From Candidatus Woesearchaeota archaeon CG10_big_fil_rev_8_21_14_0_10_45_16 (GTDB lineage Archaea; Nanobdellota; Nanobdellia; Woesearchaeales; GW2011-AR9): a stretch of 64,000 nt of DNA. The position numbers and the translations under genes are program-made. Every line of letters begins with the position of its first letter. Position 1 is the stretch's first letter. The stretch spans positions 124,001-188,000 of the forward strand of contig PCXY01000005.1 of the NCBI GenBank assembly GCA_002762785.1, in the 5' to 3' direction. The notes under the pieces are model-generated. The model saw only the letters and a program-made list of their open reading frames with translations. It had not been told where the DNA came from and ran no database searches. Positions 26,461 through 35,646 of this stretch are shown here, in pieces.

Positions 26461-29340
26461 ATGAAATTCAGCATAGCAGGGAGAGAGATAGGTGACGACT
26501 GCCCTTGCTTTACCATCGCCGAGATCGGCATCAATTTCAACGGCAGTTTAGATACTGCTAAAAGATTGATCGATGCGGCAGTAGCTGCCGGCTGTGATGC
26601 GGCCAAGTTCCAAGCTTTCAGCGCCGACAACATCTATCCCAAGACGGCTGGTACGTTAGATTGGGAAGATAACGAAAAAAAATATTCCTATTCCATCCAC
26701 GAAAACGTCAAAAAATTTGAACTGCCCAAATCCTGGGTGCCGGAACTGAAGCGATATTGTGATGAAAAAAGGATCATCTTCTTCTCCAGCATCTGTGATG
26801 AAGAACAGGCTGATTATTATGATTCCTTAGGCGTCCCTTTGTTCAAAACCACATCGTACGCTGTCACCCATCTGCCGTTGATCGAATACATCGCCAAGAA
26901 AGGCAAGCCGATCATCATCTCCACTGGAGGATCCGATCTTCAGGAAGTGAAAGAAGCATATGAAGCAGCCAGAAAATACAACGGCAAGATCATCCTGCTG
27001 CACTGTGTGATTAAGTACGGCGCTGCTTTAGATACCATCAATATGAACGTTCTCGATACTCTGAAAACAGAATTTCCAGATGCAGTCATCGGCTATTCAG
27101 ACCATACTTACGAAGCCGTTGACACGCCGGTTGCCGCAGTGTACAAAGGAGCGAAAGTGGTGGAGAAACATATCACTCTAGACAGGAAAATGCCGGGACC
27201 TGATCATTTCTTCGCTTTGGAGCCAGCCATGTTAAAAGAGATGGTTACAGCAATAAAAGACACCGAGCGGAAGATGAATGAGGGCAAACCGATATCGATT
27301 AACCCGATCATCCTTGGTTCTGGAGAAAAGAAGATGCAGTCCAATGAAGAGTATCTTCGCAAGTTTGCCTTCCGCACCATCATAACTTCCAAAGCCATCA
27401 GCAAAGGAGAGACGATAAATCTCGACAACGTCAAGGTTCTGCGTCCTGGAAAGTTAGAGAAAGGATTAGAACCAAAAGAACTGCCCAAGATCACTGACGG
27501 TTCCTATAAAACAAAAGATAATCTTGCTGAAGGGACCGTCATCACCTGGAAAAATATTGAAGGAGGAAAAATGAACATCAACAATAAAGAACTGCAACAA
27601 GATAAAGCTTACATCATAGCTGAAATAGCGTCTGCCCATTGCGGCGACATCAACAAACTAAAACAGATCATCAAAAGCTGTGTTGACTCAGGCGTAGACG
27701 CCGTCAAGTTCCAGATGTTTGATGTCGACTACTTTGTATCAGTCTTCCATCCAAATTATCCTAATAACAAGAAAAACCAGTTCAGCAAGGAGACCTGGGA
27801 AGAGATCTTCAGTTACACCAAACAGTTCAACGTCGACGTCTGGGCAGATGTCTTCGACGAAGGCAGCGCCGATTTAGCCGAACAGCATGTGCATGGCTTC
27901 AAGCTGCATTCGACAGATGTCACCAACCCATTCATGATCAGGCACGTAGCTAAGAAAGGCAAGCCGATCATCCTGGCTGCTGGCGGAGCCACCCTCCAGG
28001 AACTGAAAAATGCGGTAAAGATGATTGAAGAAGCCGGCAACTGCCAGATCATCCTTAGCCACGGTTTCCAGGCTTATCCTACCAGTATCGAGAACGTTAA
28101 TCTTAAACGTCTCAATGTTTTGAGAGAAGAGTTTCCGCAATATACCATAGGCTACCATGACCATACTGATGCAGAGATGAACATGGCTAAAGTCATGCCT
28201 CTGGCTGCGTTCGCCTATGGAGCAAGAGTCATCGAGAAACACGTCACTGATGACCGTTCGCTCAAAGGCTTTGATTATGAATCATCTCTGAATCCAGATG
28301 AACTGAAAGAGATGGTCCAGATGTTCCAGACCTTCGAATCAAGCCTCGGCAGCGACGGATTTGAGATGTCGGAAGCTGAAATGAAATACAAAGATTACAC
28401 CAAAAGGTATGTCGTCGCCAAGAGACCGATCATGAAAAGTGAGACTATCACCAAAGAAGATCTTGCTTTCAAGAGATCGACACACGGTATCACCCCCCGA
28501 GAATATGAAAAAGTTGTCGGCAGGAAAGCAGCTAGGGACCTTAAGCAGGATGAATCCATCACCATGGCTGACATCGAGAATAAAGTGGCCATCTGCCTGG
28601 CTGTCCGGCTTAAGTCGACCAGACTGCCGAAGAAAGCTCTCCTAGAGATTGATGGACAGACGTTCATCGAACACCAGATCGATCGGATCAGGCGCTGCAA
28701 GAACGGCGAACTTATCCTCTGCACCTCAGACCTTGAAGAAGATTCTCTTTTGATAGAGATTGCCAAGCGAAAGGGCGTCAAGTGGTTTGCCGGCAGCGCA
28801 GATGATGTCATGGACAGGTTCATGAAAGCTGCTGAAAAAGAGAACGCTAATATAATCGTCAGGACCACCGGCGATAATCCTTTACAGGACCCAGAGCTGA
28901 TCGATCAGCAGATCGAATTCCATATCAAAGAAGGCGCTGATTACACCGGTATCGAAGATCTGCCGATCGGCTTCGAGGCAGAAGTCGTCAACATGTGGAC
29001 CTTGAAAGATGCTCACAGCAGGGTCAAAGACATCAAAGAGACAGAATTCATGACCTGGTTCATCAAAGATCCAAAACATTTTAAGGTGATGATCCTGCCG
29101 GTCGATGATAATCTTAAAAGAAAGTATCGGGTGACTTTAGACACGCCGGAAGACCAGAAGGTCATCAGCTCTGTGTTCGATGCTTTATACCCGCAAAATA
29201 AAACTTTCGGAGTGAAAGAAGTGGTGAATTTCTTAGACAACAATATCGAGATCGCTTCGATCAACGTTGACTATGAACAGATAAAACGGCCGCCAAAGCT
29301 TAAGGAGATGAACAATGATACAGATATCTCCAGTTATTGA
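26461..29340 (+). CDS. Trifunctional fusion: NeuB/SpsE-like nonulosonate synthase (+SAF) - second NeuB/SpsE-like synthase (+SAF) - SpsF/NeuA-like cytidylyltransferase
   Basis: Module 1 FTIAEIGINFNGSLDTAKRLIDAAVAAGCDAAKFQ, GYSDHT, EKHITLDRKMPGPDHFF, then SAF; module 2 from ~27571 YIIAEIASAHCGD, HGFQAYPTSIENVNL, GYHDHT, EKHVTDDRSLKGFDYESSLNPDE, then SAF; module 3 from ~28585 AICLAVRLKSTRLPKKALLEIDGQTFIEHQIDRI. Confidence 0.9.
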   Translation: MKFSIAGREIGDDCPCFTIAEIGINFNGSLDTAKRLIDAAVAAGCDAAKFQAFSADNIYPKTAGTLDWEDNEKKYSYSIHENVKKFELPKSWVPELKRYCDEKRIIFFSSICDEEQADYYDSLGVPLFKTTSYAVTHLPLIEYIAKKGKPIIISTGGSDLQEVKEAYEAARKYNGKIILLHCVIKYGAALDTINMNVLDTLKTEFPDAVIGYSDHTYEAVDTPVAAVYKGAKVVEKHITLDRKMPGPDHFFALEPAMLKEMVTAIKDTERKMNEGKPISINPIILGSGEKKMQSNEEYLRKFAFRTIITSKAISKGETINLDNVKVLRPGKLEKGLEPKELPKITDGSYKTKDNLAEGTVITWKNIEGGKMNINNKELQQDKAYIIAEIASAHCGDINKLKQIIKSCVDSGVDAVKFQMFDVDYFVSVFHPNYPNNKKNQFSKETWEEIFSYTKQFNVDVWADVFDEGSADLAEQHVHGFKLHSTDVTNPFMIRHVAKKGKPIILAAGGATLQELKNAVKMIEEAGNCQIILSHGFQAYPTSIENVNLKRLNVLREEFPQYTIGYHDHTDAEMNMAKVMPLAAFAYGARVIEKHVTDDRSLKGFDYESSLNPDELKEMVQMFQTFESSLGSDGFEMSEAEMKYKDYTKRYVVAKRPIMKSETITKEDLAFKRSTHGITPREYEKVVGRKAARDLKQDESITMADIENKVAICLAVRLKSTRLPKKALLEIDGQTFIEHQIDRIRRCKNGELILCTSDLEEDSLLIEIAKRKGVKWFAGSADDVMDRFMKAAEKENANIIVRTTGDNPLQDPELIDQQIEFHIKEGADYTGIEDLPIGFEAEVVNMWTLKDAHSRVKDIKETEFMTWFIKDPKHFKVMILPVDDNLKRKYRVTLDTPEDQKVISSVFDALYPQNKTFGVKEVVNFLDNNIEIASINVDYEQIKRPPKLKEMNNDTDISSY

Positions 29341-29770
29341 CATTGAACAGGCTTTGCCGATCCTTTGGGAACACGACCTTAAGAACCAGAGGATAAACTT
29401 TCCAAAAGATTCACCGCGGAGACAGTTGTTTGAAGAAAGGATCAGGAGAGAGTACACAGAAGAGCCCGACGGTTTTTTCTTCATCATAGAGGTTGATAAG
29501 ATTGTTGGTTCGCTGATCCTGAAGACGAAGATTAATCACTACCGGGGGAAAAGATACGGAGATGTCAGAGCGATCTACCTTGATGAAGACAAGCGAGGAC
29601 AAGGTCACGGCAGCAGGATGCTGCAGTTTGCTGATGACCATTTCAAAAGCAAAGGCTGTTCATACGTTTTTGCCGGCATCTCTGCTCAGAATCCAGCATC
29701 AAATTCTCTCTTCACTGGATCTGGATACAGCCAGACCAGGGTCATCCTGGAAAAAGAATACGAACAATGA
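29315..29770 (+). CDS. GNAT-family N-acetyltransferase
   Basis: AIYLDEDKRGQGHGSRMLQFADDHFKSKG (GNAT acetyl-CoA loop). Confidence 0.8.
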   Translation: MIQISPVIDIEQALPILWEHDLKNQRINFPKDSPRRQLFEERIRREYTEEPDGFFFIIEVDKIVGSLILKTKINHYRGKRYGDVRAIYLDEDKRGQGHGSRMLQFADDHFKSKGCSYVFAGISAQNPASNSLFTGSGYSQTRVILEKEYEQ

Positions 29771-30789
29771 AAACGATCGCAATCCGTACGGACGGCAGCC
29801 AAAGCTATGGGATGGGGCATGTGCAAAATGCCCTTACTTTGGCCGCTTACCTCAAGAGATATGATGACTTCTCTATCTATTTTGTCATGATCTTTCCTGA
29901 AGGAATGGAAAAAGTACGGCAGCATGGTTATGACACCGAAACCTTGCGTAATGATGATCTTAAAGAACTGCTGCAGGTACTAAAGCGTAGAAAGACTGAT
30001 CTTTTGATAACAGATCTGCTAGAAATAAAAGAAGATTATTCAGAAGATCTTCAAAAAGCCAATATCAAAAGTGTCTGCTGTGATATTCTAGGCAGATCGA
30101 GACTGAAAGCAGATTTGCTGTTCAATAGGACGGTGATCGAGAAACGCTGGGAGAACTACGATCGAAACTCCAAGACCAAATTCTTTCTTGGGACAAGATA
30201 TGTTGTCCTTAAGCCAGAATATGGCCTAATCTGTTCACAGACAAGAAACATCAGCCAGACAGCAAAAAACGTGTTAATCACGATGGGCGGCGGCGATGAG
30301 TTCAATATCACCACTAGAGTTGTCAGAATACTCAAAGGTTTTCCTGATCTTTCGTTGACGGTCGTCCTTGGTTCTGCATTTGCAGATGAGGATACATTAA
30401 GAGAAGCCGTAAAAGGCACTTCCATCAAGATCATCAAAGATGTTCCTTCCTTAGCAAAACTTTTCTTAGAAAATGATATTGTCATCGGCGCTGGTGGCAG
30501 CACTTTATACGAATTAGCCTGTACTGGAACACCGGCCCTAATAATACCTATGAACGACCATCAGGTTGAAAACGCCGAAGCCTTTGCAGCAAAAGGCAGC
30601 GTCATCAGCACCAGGATCCACTCAGAAGCGACCGATAAAGAGATTGGAGAAAGCTTCATAAAGATAGCTGATAACAGCGTCCTGCGAAAGATGATGAGCA
30701 ATAAAGGGAAAAAAATTACAGATGGAAAAGGTGCAGAAAGGGTCGCTGAGATAATACAGCGATTCGCTTCCAGTGAGGAAAATGTCTAA
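29767..30789 (+). CDS. PseG-like UDP-sugar hydrolase (nonulosonic acid biosynthesis)
   Basis: IAIRTDGSQSYGMGHVQNALTLA; LITMGGGDEFN; GAGGSTLYELACTGTPALII. Confidence 0.78.
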   Translation: MKTIAIRTDGSQSYGMGHVQNALTLAAYLKRYDDFSIYFVMIFPEGMEKVRQHGYDTETLRNDDLKELLQVLKRRKTDLLITDLLEIKEDYSEDLQKANIKSVCCDILGRSRLKADLLFNRTVIEKRWENYDRNSKTKFFLGTRYVVLKPEYGLICSQTRNISQTAKNVLITMGGGDEFNITTRVVRILKGFPDLSLTVVLGSAFADEDTLREAVKGTSIKIIKDVPSLAKLFLENDIVIGAGGSTLYELACTGTPALIIPMNDHQVENAEAFAAKGSVISTRIHSEATDKEIGESFIKIADNSVLRKMMSNKGKKITDGKGAERVAEIIQRFASSEENV

Positions 30790-32194
30790 GATCGTCCTCA
30801 TCGGCATCGATGCCGCAACCTGGACCGTGATCGATCCTTTACTAAAAGATGGAAAACTGCCTTCAATCTCCTCTCTTATCGAGAATGGTGTTAGAGCTCC
30901 GCTGAAAAGTCTTCAGGGATATAAATCGCCTGCTTTATGGACCAGCATCGCCACCGGGAAGACGCCGGAGAAGCACAGCATATTATATTTCTCTAACCTC
31001 TACCTTGGGAAAACGAAAAGCAGGAACATCTCCACCAATCCGTTGATAAACTGGCCTCTTCGTCTAAAAAACCAGATCCATAAAGATCCTTTCACCACCT
31101 CAAGATCCGGCCACTTCCTAAATAAAGCCTATGTCTATTCAATGTTAAAGTACGGCCGCCTCTTAGAAAAGTTAAAGATGGGCGGAAACAGATTGACGAC
31201 CAGCACATCGCTGCAGGAAAAGACCATGTGGGAGATGCTCAGCAATGAAAAAGTCTCCTGCGGGGTCGTCGGCTGGCTGGTGACCTGGCCGGCGCAGAAG
31301 ATCCACGGCGCGATGATCTCAGAGAAAGCCATCGAAGGCTTACAGAAAATCTACAAGAACAAGTTTGATCTGGAAGAGGCCAAAGTAAGCATCACTTTCC
31401 CTGAAGAAATAAACGAAGAGATATCTTCTTTGAAGAAGAAAGCAGAAGAGATCAGCGATCAAGAGATAGATGGATTCTTCAACAACCTTTCAGCGGATGA
31501 AAAACAACAGATACGGAAGGATATTTTCGATCGCAAAAGCAGGCTGTCGTTCTTCACACATCTTTATCTCAGCGACCTCTTTTCAACAGAAGCTGGACTT
31601 CACCTAAAAAACAAGATTGATCCTGACTTCCTGTCAGTCTATCTTCCCGGGCTGGATGGCATCCAACATCTTTTCTGGCAGTTCCATCAGCCAGAATCTT
31701 TCTCATTTCTTCCGGAAGATCAGACCCATGTGGATAAGTTCAAAGACATGGTCAACAATTATTATATCTTCCTGGATAGCCTGATAAGCAGGATGGTCGA
31801 TGATGAAGCAGTCATTATCCTGGCTTCTGACCACGGCATGGAAGCTATCTCAGAAAAGGATTTTGACAAAACAGCGATACGATCAGGACAGCATGAGAAT
31901 TCGCCTGACGGCATCCTGATCATGAGCGGCGGACCTATCAAGAGGGGAGAACGATTGGAGAAAGCTACCATCCTGGATGTTGCACCGACTGTTTTATATC
32001 TTCTCGGAAAAGAAGTTGACATCAACATTGAAGGGAAGGTATTGAAAGATGCTTTTGACCCCACCCATATTGAAAACAATCCTGTCAGAAAGAAAGATTA
32101 CGGTAAGAAGAAAGGCGGCCAAGAATCGTTCTATACTTCAAAAGAAGAGAAAGAGGTCAAAGACCGGCTGAAAGCGTTAGGTTATCTCGATTAG
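30782..32194 (+). CDS. Type I phosphodiesterase/nucleotide pyrophosphatase-like protein (alkaline phosphatase superfamily)
   Basis: IVLIGIDAATWTVIDPLL; YKSPALWTSIATGKTPEKHSI; LASDHGMEAIS. Confidence 0.82.
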   Translation: MSKIVLIGIDAATWTVIDPLLKDGKLPSISSLIENGVRAPLKSLQGYKSPALWTSIATGKTPEKHSILYFSNLYLGKTKSRNISTNPLINWPLRLKNQIHKDPFTTSRSGHFLNKAYVYSMLKYGRLLEKLKMGGNRLTTSTSLQEKTMWEMLSNEKVSCGVVGWLVTWPAQKIHGAMISEKAIEGLQKIYKNKFDLEEAKVSITFPEEINEEISSLKKKAEEISDQEIDGFFNNLSADEKQQIRKDIFDRKSRLSFFTHLYLSDLFSTEAGLHLKNKIDPDFLSVYLPGLDGIQHLFWQFHQPESFSFLPEDQTHVDKFKDMVNNYYIFLDSLISRMVDDEAVIILASDHGMEAISEKDFDKTAIRSGQHENSPDGILIMSGGPIKRGERLEKATILDVAPTVLYLLGKEVDINIEGKVLKDAFDPTHIENNPVRKKDYGKKKGGQESFYTSKEEKEVKDRLKALGYLD

Positions 32195-32225
32195 ATAGGT
32201 TAAAGAGAATTTTCTTAGATCCGCT

Positions 32226-33659
32226 TCAGATCAAGATCCTGCCCGATAATCCCGGTGGTATCGGCACTTCCATTATCTTGAACATCGTTGGTAAAACGTC
32301 GATGAGCTTGATATCATCGTCTCTTCTTGATTCAAGAGACCTATGATGCAGGATGAACATCCCGTAAGGAGCGTGGCCGGCATCGTCGCTGCCTTTGGTC
32401 GTAGCAAGATTGTGCAGCCCCTCGTTGCCAACATCGTTGTTGACACCCCACTTAAGGTCATCGAAATAAAGATAGAGATCGGGTCCGTTGTCGCGGTAAG
32501 GTCCTTTGTAGATATCCTGCGGGAAGAAAGGCAGGACCCGCAGCGGCTGCCCCTGGTCGTCGGCGATATTCCTGATCTTCTCATAGATCTCCTTCTGTAA
32601 TACAGGAACATCAGCTTCCTCAATTATCCCGTTCAGAGGATCACGCTGTTTACGGTTGAAATAGATCCGGCCGAAGTAAGCGCCGACAGCATACGCCCTT
32701 GTTTTCGACCAATCGACATTCTTAAAATCAAGCTTTTGCTGTTCAGATGGAGCTTCTTTCAGAACCAGATAACCTTCGCGGATAAGCCAGTCGTTGAGAT
32801 TGATCCTTCCATCCATCCTCGTGAAACCATGGTCGGAAGCGATGATCAGATAAGTATTATCGTCGAGCATCTCTTTGATAGAAGCGATCTCTGCATCAAG
32901 ATATTGATAATACTCTTTTAGGGAGTTCTGATACTCGTTAGGACCAGGATAACGGCGGTGCTTAGGGTCATGATATTTCCACATGGTATGCTGGATCCGA
33001 TCTGATCCCAGCATCACGGCCATGGCGAAATCCCATTTTTCATCCTGCACAAACTTTTTTAGGAGAGTTAACTGCTGGTCGGTCATGGCTTTAGCTTTTG
33101 AAAGCATTTCCGCCGGAGGAAGATTCTTATACCCAGCCAAGCCGGAACCGACGTCAAAAAGGTATTCTTTTCCATATCTCTTCTCGATCATCTTCCTGAC
33201 AGCTGGCGGGAAGACTGAACTATCATTAAGATCGGGCGAAAGAAAGCCACCGATCATGATCCCGTCCAATGAAGTGATGGGATAGGTAAGAGGGACATTG
33301 ACCAGGATCGACCGTTTCTTCAAATGATCGAGATAGTCCCAGATCCTTTTCTCTTTCACGCTCCGGGAATTCGAAAGACGCTGCTGATTATGATCGTCTT
33401 TATAGGTGTAGGAATAAACGTCGAAAAAACTGGGATCCTTGCCCGTCAAGAATGAAGTCCAGGCCACGATGGTAGACGGCGGGACAGAACTTTCCATCTT
33501 GCCATAGATAGAGTGTGATAATAGCGACTTGATGTTGGGAAGATCGTCCAGCCACTCGTCTAGTATCAAGTGTGGTGGAGCGCCGTCGATGCCGAGAACA
33601 ATGACTTTCGGCGAGGAAGTGTTCTTCTTACGGTTGAAGATATTCAGGAATGACCTCAT
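32226..33659 (-). CDS. Type I phosphodiesterase/nucleotide pyrophosphatase-like protein (alkaline phosphatase superfamily)
   Basis: VIVLGIDGAPPHLILDEWL; PPSTIVAWTSFLTGKDP; IIASDHGFTRMDGRI. Confidence 0.83.
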   Translation of the reverse strand: MRSFLNIFNRKKNTSSPKVIVLGIDGAPPHLILDEWLDDLPNIKSLLSHSIYGKMESSVPPSTIVAWTSFLTGKDPSFFDVYSYTYKDDHNQQRLSNSRSVKEKRIWDYLDHLKKRSILVNVPLTYPITSLDGIMIGGFLSPDLNDSSVFPPAVRKMIEKRYGKEYLFDVGSGLAGYKNLPPAEMLSKAKAMTDQQLTLLKKFVQDEKWDFAMAVMLGSDRIQHTMWKYHDPKHRRYPGPNEYQNSLKEYYQYLDAEIASIKEMLDDNTYLIIASDHGFTRMDGRINLNDWLIREGYLVLKEAPSEQQKLDFKNVDWSKTRAYAVGAYFGRIYFNRKQRDPLNGIIEEADVPVLQKEIYEKIRNIADDQGQPLRVLPFFPQDIYKGPYRDNGPDLYLYFDDLKWGVNNDVGNEGLHNLATTKGSDDAGHAPYGMFILHHRSLESRRDDDIKLIDVLPTMFKIMEVPIPPGLSGRILI

Positions 33660-33781
33660 GTTGATTCAGATCGTTAGATTTTCTTTTTAAATGTAATGTA
33701 ACTAAATATACGCTCTAATCTCCTACAAACCTTCACTTCTCTTTAACAAGCTTTAAATAGGCGCTTTTTGAAGCAAAGCTG

Positions 33782-34927
33782 ATGAAAATTGCGCTCTTGG
33801 CTCCCGGCTACCTCATAAGCAAGAAGGAAGCGACCTGGAAGACATTAAAAGACCTAGCTAAAGAGTATAACTCAGCCGGCCATAAGGCGGTGATCTGCGC
33901 CCGCAAACATCCCTCTCTTCCAGTATATGAAAAAGTGGAAGATGTCGATGTCTGGCGTCTTTATTCTGGGAAGATGGGAATAACACAAGGACGTAAGACT
34001 CTCGCTCACCTTAAGAAAAAAGGACTAGAGTTCGACGTGGTCCATGGGTTTGGAAGCCATACTCTCAGCATCCTGGGGACTTACCTGGCTGCCAGATGGA
34101 CAGGACAAAAAAATAGAAGCAGGATCATTCACACCATTAAGTCAGAAGGCGGACGGAGAAGAACATCTTTACTTTGTTCTCCTCTGCTTAATCTTGCCGA
34201 CAAAGTGACGTTTCCGACTAACGTCCTGATGAAGAAACACCAGAGGTTCGGCTGCCGGAAGAGCAAGTGCCGAGTTATCCGATCCAATATCAATCTGGAA
34301 CATTGCTATCCGCGGGACAAAGCATCGCTGCGGCAGAAACATGGCTTTGACTCACGACCGATCGTCTTGTATTGCGGAGCTTTAAGAAAAGAGAAAGGAG
34401 TAGATGATCTTATCAAAGCTATTCCCTCGGTAATCAAAGATTTCCCTGAAGCCCTCTTTATTTTTGCGATCAGGTCCAAAGCTTATTCTAAAGAAAAAAT
34501 CTACTTAGAAAAAGCTAGAAGTCTTGGCTGTCAACAGTCAGTCAGGTTCACGTTTGAAGATATTCCTATCGGAGAGTACATCAGCCTGGCCGATACTCTC
34601 GTTCTGGCTTACCCAACCCTGCTTGGAACAGAAGGAAACCCATCAAGCTTATTGGAAGCGATGGCCGCTAAGGTGCCGGTCGTCACGACCAAGCTTCCCG
34701 AACTTCAGGAGATAGCCGTTGATGGAGTGGATTTGCTGATGGCCGAACCGGGAAACCCTGTTGATGTAGGAAAAAAGGTCATAAAGATGCTGCGGGACCC
34801 AATGCTACGAGAGAAGTTAGGAGAGAATGCATATAAAAAAGCGCTGCGATTTGATGTCAAAGAGATCAGCCGACAGATGCTGGACATATATCAACAAGAC
34901 GAAGACAAAAAAATAAATGATGAATAA
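33782..34927 (+). CDS. GT4-family glycosyltransferase
   Basis: VLYCGALRKEKGVDDLIKAIP; GNPSSLLEAMAAKVPVVTT; TATA-like gctttaaat about 30 nt upstream. Confidence 0.86.
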   Translation: MKIALLAPGYLISKKEATWKTLKDLAKEYNSAGHKAVICARKHPSLPVYEKVEDVDVWRLYSGKMGITQGRKTLAHLKKKGLEFDVVHGFGSHTLSILGTYLAARWTGQKNRSRIIHTIKSEGGRRRTSLLCSPLLNLADKVTFPTNVLMKKHQRFGCRKSKCRVIRSNINLEHCYPRDKASLRQKHGFDSRPIVLYCGALRKEKGVDDLIKAIPSVIKDFPEALFIFAIRSKAYSKEKIYLEKARSLGCQQSVRFTFEDIPIGEYISLADTLVLAYPTLLGTEGNPSSLLEAMAAKVPVVTTKLPELQEIAVDGVDLLMAEPGNPVDVGKKVIKMLRDPMLREKLGENAYKKALRFDVKEISRQMLDIYQQDEDKKINDE

Positions 34928-34933
34928 GATAAG

Positions 34934-35614
34934 ATGGAACAAGCAAAAACATTAAAGCAAGAGATCTGGGAAAAGAGCAAGAAACACAAAGAATGGAGCA
35001 TGGTCTTGACAGATTACATATCACGGCCAGTAGCTTACCTGATAGCTCGTTTTACTAACCTCACACCTAATCAGATCAGCATCCTCTCGTTCATCCTGGG
35101 GCTAGCAGGCTGTTACTTCCTGATCAGAGGTGGATATCAAAATACTCTGATTGGCGCGTCATTAGCCATGGCTTACAACGTATTAGACATGACCGACGGC
35201 ATCATCGCCAGAGTCAAAGGAAAAGCGTCACGGGTCGGCCACTGGCTTGACGGCATACTAGGTTTTGTCCTGACGCCATTGCTGGTGATAAGCCTGGCTA
35301 TCGGACTGCGGAACTATCTGGCTCTTACTCTAGGTCTTTTCGCCGCCATCAGTTATCCGCTGCAATACAACCTCGTCTATTTTTTCAACGCCGAAGTCGT
35401 CAACAAGAACGAAAAGTTAGGGATACCCGGCAAAGGCAAGCTAGAATGGACCCGTTACGTCTACGGCATCAGCCTTTTTTATATCGCCCTGTTCGTAGCT
35501 GCGATCGCCGATAAGACTTTCTGGGTACTGGGGTTCTGGGCTGTCTTCGGCAACCTTTACTGGATGGCTATTGTCATGGTCCAGTTCCTGACCATCAGGA
35601 AACAGCAACAGTGA
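34934..35614 (+). CDS. CDP-alcohol phosphatidyltransferase family protein
   Basis: DMTDGIIARVKGKASRVGHWLDGILG matches D-x2-DG-x2-AR-x8-G-x3-D with the final D replaced by G; multi-TM. Confidence 0.8.
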   Translation: MEQAKTLKQEIWEKSKKHKEWSMVLTDYISRPVAYLIARFTNLTPNQISILSFILGLAGCYFLIRGGYQNTLIGASLAMAYNVLDMTDGIIARVKGKASRVGHWLDGILGFVLTPLLVISLAIGLRNYLALTLGLFAAISYPLQYNLVYFFNAEVVNKNEKLGIPGKGKLEWTRYVYGISLFYIALFVAAIADKTFWVLGFWAVFGNLYWMAIVMVQFLTIRKQQQ

Positions 35615-35646
35615 AAAAATAAGAGATGAAACGGGAATAGAAAAGA

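Noticed and set aside
28395-28868. 157-aa minus-strand ORF within the NeuB-NeuB-SpsF gene
   Set aside because: Shadow ORF; no domain motifs.
26461-29340. Splitting the triple fusion into three separate genes
   Set aside because: The reading frame is continuous with no stop codons; only an internal initiation possibility at 27571 is supported.
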